In this document: positions 25,032 to 32,139 of the stretch, piece after piece
Layout of the letters: every line of letters starts with the position of its first letter
How positions within the stretch are numbered: the first letter of the stretch is position 1
Assembly: GCA_021734245.1 (NCBI GenBank)
Contig: JAIPJH010000029.1
Span: forward strand, 1 to 32,260
DNA: 32,260 nucleotides
Direction of reading: 5' to 3'
Source of the DNA: Candidatus Cloacimonadota bacterium
GTDB lineage: Bacteria; Cloacimonadota; Cloacimonadia; Cloacimonadales; TCS61
Notes under the pieces: generated by a model
The model's database searches: none
Told to the model about the DNA's origin: nothing
What the model saw: only the letters and a program-made list of their open reading frames with translations
Translations under genes and position numbers: made by a program

Positions 25032-27425
25032 TTGAAGAATTCATTAGTTCTACTATTCATTGGGAGTTTTTTTATGACATTATTCGCATCTGATAGCGGT
25101 TACAAATTACCGCCAAAACATATTCAGGATGTCTTTGATACCAAGCGTCCAAACTACTACAGTTTTGTTCCTTTCCATAATCTGGCGTTAGAAAAAAATT
25201 ATCAACGTTATCAAAGTTTGGAGCAGATTTCCGATCCAACCGTAAAGCTGGCAGGAAGAGAAATTTCCATAAAATTGAATGCTTCTGCAACTCGTTATCC
25301 CGAAAATTATCTGGCAATTTATGACTTTACTAAGGATAAGAAAATAAATGTCGATCTACCTGAAAATATCAAAATCCGAGATTCTAAACTTTCTTTCGAT
25401 AATTCCAAACTGGCGATCAGCTATGAAACCGAGGAAGGAATTAAACTGATGATGGTAGATGTGGATACTGGAAAGATAAAATATTTTGAAGATTTTGTTT
25501 TGAACGATGCTTTCGGTGATACAGCTTTCTGGTGGATGAATGACAACAAAACTCTTTTTATCAAAATAATTCCGCCCGAACGCGGTGAAATGCCAAAACG
25601 ACCAACCACACCAGCTTCTCCTACCATGGAAGAAACCAGCGGAAAAATCAGCACAACTCGAACTTATCAGCACTTGCTGAAAGACAAATTCGACGAAGTT
25701 CTATTCGATTATTTTTTCACTTCCTATCTGGCAAAATTAAATACTTCCAATCAAAAACTGAAAATAATCTCCAAACCAAAAATCTGGGAAGAAATGATTT
25801 TATCACCTGATAACGACTACATTTTTGCCACTATTTTGAATAAACCATATTCCTATCAAGTGCCTTATTATCGCTTTCCGCAGTCGGTGCAGATTTTGGG
25901 TAAAAAAGGAAATTTCGTAACCACAGTTTACGATCGTCCACTTCAGGATCAGGTTCCAATTGGTGGGGTCTACGTTGGGCCCAGACGGTTTGACTGGCAG
26001 CCATTGAAAGATGCTTCGCTTTTGTGGGTAGAAGCGCTTGACGAGGGCGATCCTAAAAACGAAGTTCCGTATCGTGATAAAATAATGCGCTGGGATGCTC
26101 CATTCGAAAAAGATCCTTATGAGATTTTCCGCACAGTTCATCGCTCATCTCATACAGACTGGTCGGAAATCGAAGATGAAATAATTTATTCGGAATATGA
26201 TCGCGACCGCATTTGGATGACGACTTATCTTTATAAAATCGGTAGCAAAGAAGAGCCGAAAATGCTTTTTGATATGAGCCGCAGAGATAAATATAACTTC
26301 CCTGGAAAATTGATTCATAAAAAGACGGAACGCGGTGAAAATGTATTTCTGCATCGTGGAGATTTCGTTTACTTTGATAACGATACCGGAGCCACTCCGG
26401 AAGGACGTTTTCCCTATCTTTCCCGTTTCAATTTAAAGACAAAGAAAACAGAAATTTTGTGGCGGTGTCAGTTCGATCATTACGAAACATTCCTGGCTTT
26501 CGTGGATGAAGACATGAATAAGATCGCTATTCGCAGTGAGAGCAATCTTAAATATCGTGATTATTGTTTAGTAGATTTAGATTCGAAGATAAGAACAAAA
26601 CTTACCGATTATCCCAATCCTTACCAGGAAATCACCGATCTCAAAGTGGAATTGGTAACATACACTCGCAAAGATAGCATTCCGCTTTCCGGCACTCTGA
26701 TATTACCGGCAAATTACCAGAAAGGTGAAAGGCTGCCGCTCATTTACGAAGCTTATCCGCAGGAATATACCGATGCTTCCACAGCAGGCCAGGTTACGAA
26801 TTCTGCGAATCGTTTTCCCAATTTCTGGGGTGCATCAATTCGTTATTTAGTTTTGGAAGGTTATGCAGTTCTTTTGAATGCTTCCATTCCTATTATCGGC
26901 GATCCCGAAACAGTTAACGAAACTTTCATCGAACAAACCGTGAGCAGCGTGGAAGCAGCTATCGATTACCTGGACAAGCGAGGTATTATCGATCCGGAAA
27001 AAGTGGGAATTACCGGACACAGTTATGGAGCTTTTATGGTGGCAAATGTGCTGGCTCACAGCGATATTGCAGCTGCCGGAGTTGCCAAAAGCGGAGCTTA
27101 TAATCGCATGCTTACTCCGTTTGGTTTTCAAAGTGAACGCCGCACGCTGTGGGAAGCCAAAGATTTTTATGTGGAAGTTTCTCCCTTCATGTTTGCCGAT
27201 AAGATCAAAGAACCGCTGCTGCTAATCCACGGAGAAGATGATCCCAATTCCGGCACTTATCCGATGCAGTCTAAACGCTTTTATCAGGCTTTAAAAGGAA
27301 ATGGCGGAACTGCTCGCTACGTTCTGCTGCCCAATGAAGGTCACGGTTATGCTGCGCGGGAATCGCTGCTGCACGTTCTGGCAGAAACCATAGAATGGTT
27401 CAATAAATATGTGAGAGACAAGTAA
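25032..27425 (+). CDS. Exported S9 family serine peptidase (glutamyl endopeptidase / CGEP-like)
   Basis: This 797-residue enzyme has a signal peptide (about 1-19), an N-terminal beta-propeller and a C-terminal alpha/beta-hydrolase domain. The catalytic triad is Ser664 in GHSYG, Asp737 in HGEDDPN and His771 in NEGHGY. The N-terminal segments YKLPPKHIQDVFD, KLAGREISIKLNA, PERGEMPKRP and TRTYQHLLKDKFDEVLFDYF recall, by memory, the plant chloroplast glutamyl peptidase branch of the prolyl oligopeptidase family rather than true prolyl oligopeptidases. It probably degrades peptides in the periplasm or outside the cell. Translation starts at TTG with GGAG seven bases upstream; the next Met is residue 15, inside the signal peptide. 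Confidence 0.9.
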   Translation: MKNSLVLLFIGSFFMTLFASDSGYKLPPKHIQDVFDTKRPNYYSFVPFHNLALEKNYQRYQSLEQISDPTVKLAGREISIKLNASATRYPENYLAIYDFTKDKKINVDLPENIKIRDSKLSFDNSKLAISYETEEGIKLMMVDVDTGKIKYFEDFVLNDAFGDTAFWWMNDNKTLFIKIIPPERGEMPKRPTTPASPTMEETSGKISTTRTYQHLLKDKFDEVLFDYFFTSYLAKLNTSNQKLKIISKPKIWEEMILSPDNDYIFATILNKPYSYQVPYYRFPQSVQILGKKGNFVTTVYDRPLQDQVPIGGVYVGPRRFDWQPLKDASLLWVEALDEGDPKNEVPYRDKIMRWDAPFEKDPYEIFRTVHRSSHTDWSEIEDEIIYSEYDRDRIWMTTYLYKIGSKEEPKMLFDMSRRDKYNFPGKLIHKKTERGENVFLHRGDFVYFDNDTGATPEGRFPYLSRFNLKTKKTEILWRCQFDHYETFLAFVDEDMNKIAIRSESNLKYRDYCLVDLDSKIRTKLTDYPNPYQEITDLKVELVTYTRKDSIPLSGTLILPANYQKGERLPLIYEAYPQEYTDASTAGQVTNSANRFPNFWGASIRYLVLEGYAVLLNASIPIIGDPETVNETFIEQTVSSVEAAIDYLDKRGIIDPEKVGITGHSYGAFMVANVLAHSDIAAAGVAKSGAYNRMLTPFGFQSERRTLWEAKDFYVEVSPFMFADKIKEPLLLIHGEDDPNSGTYPMQSKRFYQALKGNGGTARYVLLPNEGHGYAARESLLHVLAETIEWFNKYVRDK

Positions 27426-27440
27426 CGCAATGCTCTGTCT

Positions 27441-27520
27441 TTGCGACTCGGCGACAGTGAGACATTGTGACTTTGTGGCTTTGGGACTTTGTGAAGATGA
27501 GATTAGGCGACTGGGAGATT
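27441..27520 (+). repeat. Degenerate 8-nt tandem repeat, ten units
   Basis: Ten consecutive units of exactly eight bases follow the consensus TTGNGACT (for example TTGCGACT, TTGTGACT, TTGTGGCT, TTGGGACT, AGGCGACT). They begin 16 bases after the peptidase stop codon. The rest of the spacer to 27607 has a small hairpin (GACAAA 27540-27545 with TTTGTC 27556-27561) and fragments like those of the family 1 repeats. Confidence 0.75.
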
Positions 27521-27607
27521 TAAGAGTATTGATAAGATGGACAAATCAGCTTTTGTTTGTCTTCCCTGTCCCGCCGTAGTTTGAACGTAGGTGGATTCGT
27601 TACTAAA

Positions 27608-28267
27608 TTATACCATCCCAATCACTGAAATCTGGCGTCCAGTTGTTCCATTTTCCCGAAAAGAAAAATAACTGCTGTCTTCTTTTGTGCAAATGTCATG
27701 ATTAAAAATATTCTCTCTCAATATTCCAGCTTTCTGTAGTTTAGTTTTCACCACTTTCTTCAGATCAAGTTTGGGAAATATTTGTTCCACTTCGGTTTTG
27801 GAAACAAATTCATCGAAAGTTTTCTGATCTACAGGATAGCATTTTCCGCAGACCGCAGGTCCTATTTCCACTCGAATATCGGTTGGATCGCTGTTGAACT
27901 TATTTACAAAAATCTGAACTGCTTTTTCGGCAATATTCAGTTCTGTACCTTTTCTGCCAGAATGCAGTGCAGCGATCACATTCTTTGTTTCATCCCAAAC
28001 TAAGATCGGAATGCAGTCAGCAGTTTTTACTGCCAGAAAAACATCAGGAACATTTGTTATCAAACCATCCACACCTGTTATTGGTTTTGATATTTGGATA
28101 TCATCAAATTCGTTCTCTTCAATAATTTCAATTCGATCGGAATGAACTTGTTCCATTAAGATTATGCGATTGGTTGGAATTGAAAGATCTGCAATTTTTA
28201 TAGAATCTGAATTTTTTAGTAATTCCAGATCGAAGTTTTTATCTCCAAATTTTTTGATGATTTTCAA
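27608..28267 (-). CDS. pgeF: PgeF / YfiH (laccase-domain) family protein
   Basis: This 219-residue protein of the YfiH/DUF152 family has a metal site visible as H42 (MEQVHSDR), C85 (TADCIPIL) and H102 (ALHSGRKGT). Other family segments are DGLITNVPDVFLAVKTADC, GPAVCGKCYPV and FSFRENGTTGRQ. Members were called multicopper oxidases. They are now linked to purine nucleoside phosphorylase/adenosine deaminase activity and to peptidoglycan editing (PgeF). The usual HAGWRGT reads HSGRKGT, so the tryptophan is lost. The length is a little short (usual about 240). The start is a TTG with AAAAGG about 8 bases before it; no ATG fits until residue 38. Convergent with the peptidase gene. Confidence 0.85.
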   Translation of the reverse strand: MKIIKKFGDKNFDLELLKNSDSIKIADLSIPTNRIILMEQVHSDRIEIIEENEFDDIQISKPITGVDGLITNVPDVFLAVKTADCIPILVWDETKNVIAALHSGRKGTELNIAEKAVQIFVNKFNSDPTDIRVEIGPAVCGKCYPVDQKTFDEFVSKTEVEQIFPKLDLKKVVKTKLQKAGILRENIFNHDICTKEDSSYFSFRENGTTGRQISVIGMV

Positions 28268-28309
28268 AAGAATTCCTTTTTCTTATTTTCCTAACTTTCG
28301 CTCTTCAAA

Positions 28310-28351
28310 TCCTTCGGTACAATCCGGCAATTGCCGGATCACTCAGGATGA
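28310..28351 (-). repeat. Palindromic repeat, family 2, copy 2
   Basis: The centre is a perfect 18-base palindrome (28322-28339, ATCCGGCAATTGCCGGAT). On the minus strand the flanks CCTGAGTGAT and TGTACCGAAGG match the copy at 19834. The inner stem differs in sequence but remains fully complementary. Confidence 0.6.
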
Positions 28352-28385
28352 CATAATTGATTGCTATGAAAGAAAATACTTATTG

Positions 28386-28520
28386 GTTCAATCGTCTCGA
28401 TTGAACTGAATCTTTGTTTTGATCGTCCCCAATCAATTTTTGTTAGAATTGATCCCAAAATAGAGTGTGGGTTAATAATAACAAAAACATTCTTACCTGA
28501 AAACTTCGCTTTCAGGCAAG
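28386..28520. other. Cluster of three isolated hairpins in a gene-free spacer
   Basis: The spacer 28268-28697 has no gene. Besides the repeats listed separately it holds three inverted repeats. The first is a perfect 9-bp stem with a 3-base loop (28386-28394 / 28398-28406). The second is a 7-bp stem (28432-28438 / 28447-28453). The third is an 11-bp stem with one mismatch (28492-28502 / 28510-28520). None has a clear U-tract, though the last could slow transcription from either side. Confidence 0.5.
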
Positions 28521-28612
28521 TCTGGAATTTTTGAGCCGAAAACATGAAACTGATAGACTCCTATAGACGTTAAGTCCAACCTCTCACTCATCTTCATAAA
28601 TTTTTCAACTTC

Positions 28613-28651
28613 TCTCCCCTGTTTGAGGGGAGATGCCAAAGGCAGAGGGGT
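28613..28651 (+). repeat. Composite palindromic repeat, family 1, copy B
   Basis: Stem 1 is TCTCCCCT / AGGGGAGA (28613-28620 with 28626-28633), stem 2 is TGCC / GGCA (28634-28637 with 28641-28644) and the tail is GAGGGGT. The order matches the copies at 17454 and 24044, but stem 2 is much shorter. Confidence 0.65.
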
Positions 28652-28660
28652 AAAAACTTC

Positions 28661-28685
28661 TGGACTCCACGATATGTGAAGTCCA
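28661..28685 (-). terminator. Candidate terminator of the ATPase-GNAT gene
   Basis: A 10-bp stem with one mismatch (28661-28670 with 28676-28685) and a 5-base loop lies 12 bases past the stop codon. On the minus strand it is followed by GAAGTTTTTA. The T-run starts four bases after the stem, so termination may be partial. Confidence 0.5.
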
Positions 28686-28697
28686 ACGGTTGTTCAT

Positions 28698-30155
28698 TCA
28701 TCGTTCCATCATCGATTTATAGGCATTTCCCACATATGCAGCCAGCTCTTCTCCGAATTCGGAAGCTGTGATAATTTCGTTGGGATCGACTTCCACATTG
28801 TTAAGAAACTGCAGTCTGAGAACATCGCCATTCTGTTTTTCGGGAATGATGCCGGCAAAGAAAAATCCCAGCATTTCCAGCGATGCACAAAATTGCTGAC
28901 TGGCTGGATTGGACAATGGCAAATCGATGTAAATACAGTTCATGTGACGGAAGCAAAGTTCGCGCAGTCGAAATTTTACAAGTTCCAGAAAATCCTCTCC
29001 AAACTTGATGATATTCATGAAAGCAAAACCGCGTTCCGGTTTCACGGTCACATCTATCTGAGTTTTTTCTGCCAGCTTCAATTCACCTTCAAATTTTTCG
29101 ATCTCATTTCTTTTCAGTTTCCCAATTTCGTAGATCTTCTTGATGATAGCTTTATGATGGAACGGCAAATATGAATCGTGAACCGGTCCATCCAGTATCT
29201 TATAATAAAAAAACATTGCTGGAGTTCGTTTTGTTTTGTCTTTCTTTTCGATGTTTTTGAATTTCATAGTTGGCGGAGATAATCCCAATAAAACTCCGGT
29301 TTCCCGCGCTCCCAGCGAAAGATTTCCTTTTTGCGAATAGGGATGAACCGCCACCGCTTCGCTATAGAAACCATGAACTCCTGTTTTTCTGGCATGTTCA
29401 GCCATAAAAAGTTTCATTTTTTTAAAAAGACCGCGACCGCGATAACGAGGATCGGTTACAGCCATTCCTGTTTCTCCTACCAGATCTTTCGGGCTTGGTC
29501 TTATCATGGCAAAATGTCCGATAATTTCTTCTTCAGAATTTGTGTAAATACAGGAAGTCAGGTAGCCGCTTTTTAGAAGTTCTTTCACCTTTTCGGGATA
29601 ATAAATGAATTCCCAGCCATAAGTATAACCATAAGAACGATAGATGCACCGCGCCATTTTATCGGCATCTTCCGGCTTCATGATGCGAATATTTACTTCC
29701 TCATCCAGAGGTGCTTTTTCCACTTCCTTTTCTTCTGGTTTGGAATGCTCAATTTCTTCGTATTGCAGATTTTTGGAAAATTCTACCCGCTTTCCACCAC
29801 GACCAATATTCAGGAATTTGATCTCATCAGCAAAAGCACGCATCAGCAGCATTCCCAAACCCTTATTTTCATCTGGTTTGAATTTGGTGAAATTAAATGG
29901 CAGTCCCTGATCTTCCACAGCAATTACAACTTTACCCGGCTGTCTTTCAATGATAACCTGATACTTACCTTCCTCACCAGGATCGAAGGCATGTTCGATA
30001 ACGTTGGCACAAGTTTCTTCTGTTATCAATTCCAGCTTTTTTGCATCATTCTTTTCCAATCCCAGGCGTACAGCCAATTTCCCTACAAAAGAAATAACTT
30101 CGGACAAATATTTCAGTTCAGCCTTCACTTCAAGTTTGGCAATTTGATTATTCAT
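28698..30155 (-). CDS. Fusion of RsbW-type ATPase domain with GNAT-like domains
   Basis: This is a 485-residue cytosolic protein. Residues 1-135 form an anti-sigma-factor-like GHKL ATPase domain with N-box ELITEETCANVIEHAF, G1 VEDQGLPFN and G2 NKGLGMLLMRAF. After a charged linker (KPEEKEVEKAPLDEE), residues about 155-300 are a GNAT domain with YRGRGLFKKMKLFMAEHA as the acetyl-CoA loop. The last 150 residues are a further alpha/beta region, possibly a degenerate second GNAT lobe (CIYIDLPLSNPASQQF, MLGFFFAG). RsbW domains bind sigma factors or phosphorylate anti-sigma antagonists; no sigma factor, STAS or PP2C gene is nearby. I chose the ATG after GAGGTGATC rather than the GTG within that site. 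Its target is unknown. Confidence 0.8.
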   Translation of the reverse strand: MNNQIAKLEVKAELKYLSEVISFVGKLAVRLGLEKNDAKKLELITEETCANVIEHAFDPGEEGKYQVIIERQPGKVVIAVEDQGLPFNFTKFKPDENKGLGMLLMRAFADEIKFLNIGRGGKRVEFSKNLQYEEIEHSKPEEKEVEKAPLDEEVNIRIMKPEDADKMARCIYRSYGYTYGWEFIYYPEKVKELLKSGYLTSCIYTNSEEEIIGHFAMIRPSPKDLVGETGMAVTDPRYRGRGLFKKMKLFMAEHARKTGVHGFYSEAVAVHPYSQKGNLSLGARETGVLLGLSPPTMKFKNIEKKDKTKRTPAMFFYYKILDGPVHDSYLPFHHKAIIKKIYEIGKLKRNEIEKFEGELKLAEKTQIDVTVKPERGFAFMNIIKFGEDFLELVKFRLRELCFRHMNCIYIDLPLSNPASQQFCASLEMLGFFFAGIIPEKQNGDVLRLQFLNNVEVDPNEIITASEFGEELAAYVGNAYKSMMER

Positions 30156-30184
30156 GATCACCTCTTTAAATTTATGCGTATGAA

Positions 30185-30210
30185 ATTATTCTTTGACTTT
30201 TGTTTGTCAA
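30185..30210 (-). promoter_or_regulatory. Candidate promoter of the ATPase-GNAT gene
   Basis: On the minus strand TTGACA (30205-30210) is followed after 14 bases by AATAAT, 30 bases before the start codon. The -35 box also forms an inverted repeat TTGAC-N8-GTCAA. Confidence 0.3.
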
Positions 30211-30330
30211 TATTTGTAAATCTGAATAACAAAAAAATGGCTAAATCTGAATTGCCAAATTAGATTTATCCACTTTTCTGATTTTCATTATATTCTTACA
30301 TCCGCATAAAACCAGCGGGAAATCAAAATT

Positions 30331-30377
30331 CAAATTATTTTTAGCACTCTTAGCGATGGTCTGCTAAAAATAATTTG
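30331..30377 (+). promoter_or_regulatory. CIRCE-like HrcA operator 1 (extended palindrome)
   Basis: Sixteen-base perfect arms (30331-30346 and 30362-30377) contain TTAGCA and TGCTAA separated by 15 bases, the CIRCE spacing. The left inner part is the canonical TTAGCACTC, while the right is GTCTGCTAA instead of GAGTGCTAA. The right arm overlaps the -35 box of the candidate hrcA promoter. Apart from the operators and promoters, the 310-base spacer has no gene. Confidence 0.75.
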
Positions 30378-30401
30378 ACATCTTTGTCAGAAAAATTAAA
30401 T
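30375..30401 (+). promoter_or_regulatory. Candidate promoter of hrcA-grpE
   Basis: TTGACA (30375-30380) is followed after 15 bases by TTAAAT (30396-30401). It lies between the two CIRCE-like palindromes, so bound HrcA would cover both its upstream edge and the likely start point near 30,408. Confidence 0.4.
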
Positions 30402-30410
30402 TGTCCGTAG

Positions 30411-30439
30411 TTTAGCAGTGAAAGCTAAAAAATGCTAAA
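30411..30439 (+). promoter_or_regulatory. CIRCE-like HrcA operator 2
   Basis: TTTAGCA (30411-30417) and TGCTAAA (30433-30439) are again 15 bases apart. The inner CTC/GAG triplets of CIRCE are absent. The site would lie in the 5' leader of hrcA, the usual CIRCE location, with its centre 71 bases from that of operator 1. Confidence 0.55.
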
Positions 30440-30465
30440 AAGTTTAAAAGGTTGAAGAGGAGAAA

Positions 30466-31521
30466 ATGAAGAAGAATGAGATTAGGCAGCAGCAGGTTCT
30501 TAAATACTTGGTAAAGGAATTTATCCAGACTTCGGAACCGGTATCTTCCAAACTCATTAACGAGAAATATATTCAAAATTCCAGTCCGGCCACGATCAGG
30601 ATAGATTTGAATAAGCTGGAAAAAGAAAATTTCATCTATCAACCTCATACATCTGCCGGTCGCATTCCTACGATCACAGGTTATCGCTGCTACCTGGAGA
30701 TGCTGGCTCCTAAACTTAATACGATCCAATATGAAAAAAATGATATTTTACGAAATATCTTAATTAAATACTATAAAGATATTCCTCTTGCTCTTCATTA
30801 TATAATGCAGTTCCTGGCTCGCGAAACCGATCAGCTCAGTTTTGTGGCGGAACCGGAAGTTTCATACGGTTATCTGGAAAAACTGGATGTTTTCAAAATT
30901 GCCGAGAACAAACTTCTCTTTGTTGTAAGCCTGGATTCCGGTTTGGATAAAACAGTTATCCTCAAATGGGATCACGGCATAACAGAGCAGCAATTAAAAG
31001 CAGTTGTGCGCTACGTGAATGATAAATTTGCCGGACACAGAATTTATGATATCCAACATCGCTATCTGGAAGAAACATCTGACAAGATAAGCGAAGAGAA
31101 TAAGCTTTTAAAATATTTTCTGGATGAAATGGAAAAAGCTATATCTGAGATCAGCAGCTATTTCATCCATTTTGATGGAAATATCAGTTTTCTGGAGCAG
31201 CCGGAATTTGACGATAAAAGCTCAATCCTGGCTTTTCTGGGTTTCATTCAAAAGCAGGATTATCTGGTAAATCTAATGCAGCGTTATGACAAAAATAAAC
31301 CTTATACCGTGGTAATGGGAGAAGATATTGGTCATCCTGAATTATCGGATTATACTCTTATTTTTTCTCGCTACGAAATCTTTGGTATTCCTGGTTATCT
31401 GGGAGTTCTAGGACCGATCAGAATGAATTATGAGAAGAATATCCCGATCATTCGAGATATGGCTCAGATCATTACAAAAACAACAAAAAAAGGTATGGTG
31501 GTACCGAAAAATGACAGATAA
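30466..31521 (+). CDS. hrcA: Heat-inducible transcription repressor HrcA
   Basis: This 351-residue repressor binds CIRCE operators and is kept active by GroEL. The N-terminal winged-helix domain (about 1-70) shows VLKYLVKEFIQTSEPVSS, the recognition segment SSPATIRIDLNKLEKENFI and QPHTSAGRIPTITGYRCYL. The C-terminal ligand/dimerisation region has the typical late segments VVMGEDIGHPELSDYTLIFSRYE and the end motif GVLGPIRMNYEKNIPIIRDMAQII. GAGGAG precedes the ATG. It heads the heat-shock operon, overlapping grpE by 11 bases, and is probably autoregulated through the two CIRCE-like palindromes upstream. Confidence 0.95.
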   Translation: MKKNEIRQQQVLKYLVKEFIQTSEPVSSKLINEKYIQNSSPATIRIDLNKLEKENFIYQPHTSAGRIPTITGYRCYLEMLAPKLNTIQYEKNDILRNILIKYYKDIPLALHYIMQFLARETDQLSFVAEPEVSYGYLEKLDVFKIAENKLLFVVSLDSGLDKTVILKWDHGITEQQLKAVVRYVNDKFAGHRIYDIQHRYLEETSDKISEENKLLKYFLDEMEKAISEISSYFIHFDGNISFLEQPEFDDKSSILAFLGFIQKQDYLVNLMQRYDKNKPYTVVMGEDIGHPELSDYTLIFSRYEIFGIPGYLGVLGPIRMNYEKNIPIIRDMAQIITKTTKKGMVVPKNDR

Positions 31522-32095
31522 ATTTAAAGAACAAGAAACAAAAAAAAATAGCGAAGTTTCCAAGGAAAAGGAAACAAAGAAAAAAGCTAAAAAGCTTTCC
31601 AGCAATGATAAAATCAAAGCTCTTGAATTGGAACTGGAAGAATTTAAAGACAGATATGTTAGAAAAGCTGCGGAGTTTGACAACTTCCGGCGCCGGAACA
31701 TTTCGGAAAAAGCTGATTGGATTAAAAATGCCAATGAGCGGATCGTGCTGGAATTGTGCGATGTTCTGGATAATTTTGAACGTGCTCTTCATCCCGAAGT
31801 AGAGAAGAATCGTGAATCTCTTGAAAAAGGAATCGAATTGATCTTTCAGCAGCTTTCCAACCTTTTGAAAAAAGAAGGTGTGGAAAAGATAGATGCGATG
31901 GAACAGGAATTCGACCCCAATATTCACGAAGCATTGGCACACATTCCTTCCGAGCATGATGATAATATCGTAGCCGCAGTTATTCAAAATGGTTATAAGA
32001 TGAATAATAAAGTAATAAGGCCGGCTCGGGTTGCTGTATCAAACGGTCAGAAACCTGAAGCTGAAGAAGAAAATAAAAAGAAAAAAAATAAATAG
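31511..32095 (+). CDS. grpE: Nucleotide exchange factor GrpE
   Basis: GrpE is the DnaK co-chaperone that releases ADP. The 194-residue protein has a charged, lysine-rich N-terminal tail, a long coiled-coil (about 38-90, with ELELEEFKDRYVRKAAEFDNFRRR), the four-helix region with LELCDVLDNFERAL and GIELIFQQL, and the beta-wing domain with DPNIHEALAHIPSEHDDNIVAAVIQNGYKMNNKVIRPARVAVSN. An upstream frame to 31430 overlaps hrcA and is not needed. The ATG at 31511 lies inside the end of hrcA, with GGTGG about 9 bases before it. dnaK is expected nearby but does not begin within the 165 bases left. Confidence 0.95.
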   Translation: MTDKFKEQETKKNSEVSKEKETKKKAKKLSSNDKIKALELELEEFKDRYVRKAAEFDNFRRRNISEKADWIKNANERIVLELCDVLDNFERALHPEVEKNRESLEKGIELIFQQLSNLLKKEGVEKIDAMEQEFDPNIHEALAHIPSEHDDNIVAAVIQNGYKMNNKVIRPARVAVSNGQKPEAEEENKKKKNK

Positions 32096-32100
32096 TCTGC

Positions 32101-32121
32101 TTCGTTCCGTTTGGGAACGAA
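32101..32121 (+). other. Hairpin after grpE
   Basis: An 8-bp perfect stem (32101-32108 with 32114-32121) with a 5-base loop lies five bases past the grpE stop. No U-tract follows, so it may be an mRNA 3' end stabiliser or processing site rather than a terminator. Confidence 0.45.
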
Positions 32122-32139
32122 AATGGTAGTGTAACATGT

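Noticed and set aside
28386-28412. tRNA-like T-arm (GGTTCAATC) in the spacer
   Set aside because: No acceptor, D or anticodon arms can be folded around it; it is simply a 9-bp hairpin.
31430-31510. N-terminal extension of GrpE
   Set aside because: It lies entirely within the end of hrcA, is rich in Arg and Trp unlike GrpE tails, and the ATG at 31511 has a usable ribosome binding site.
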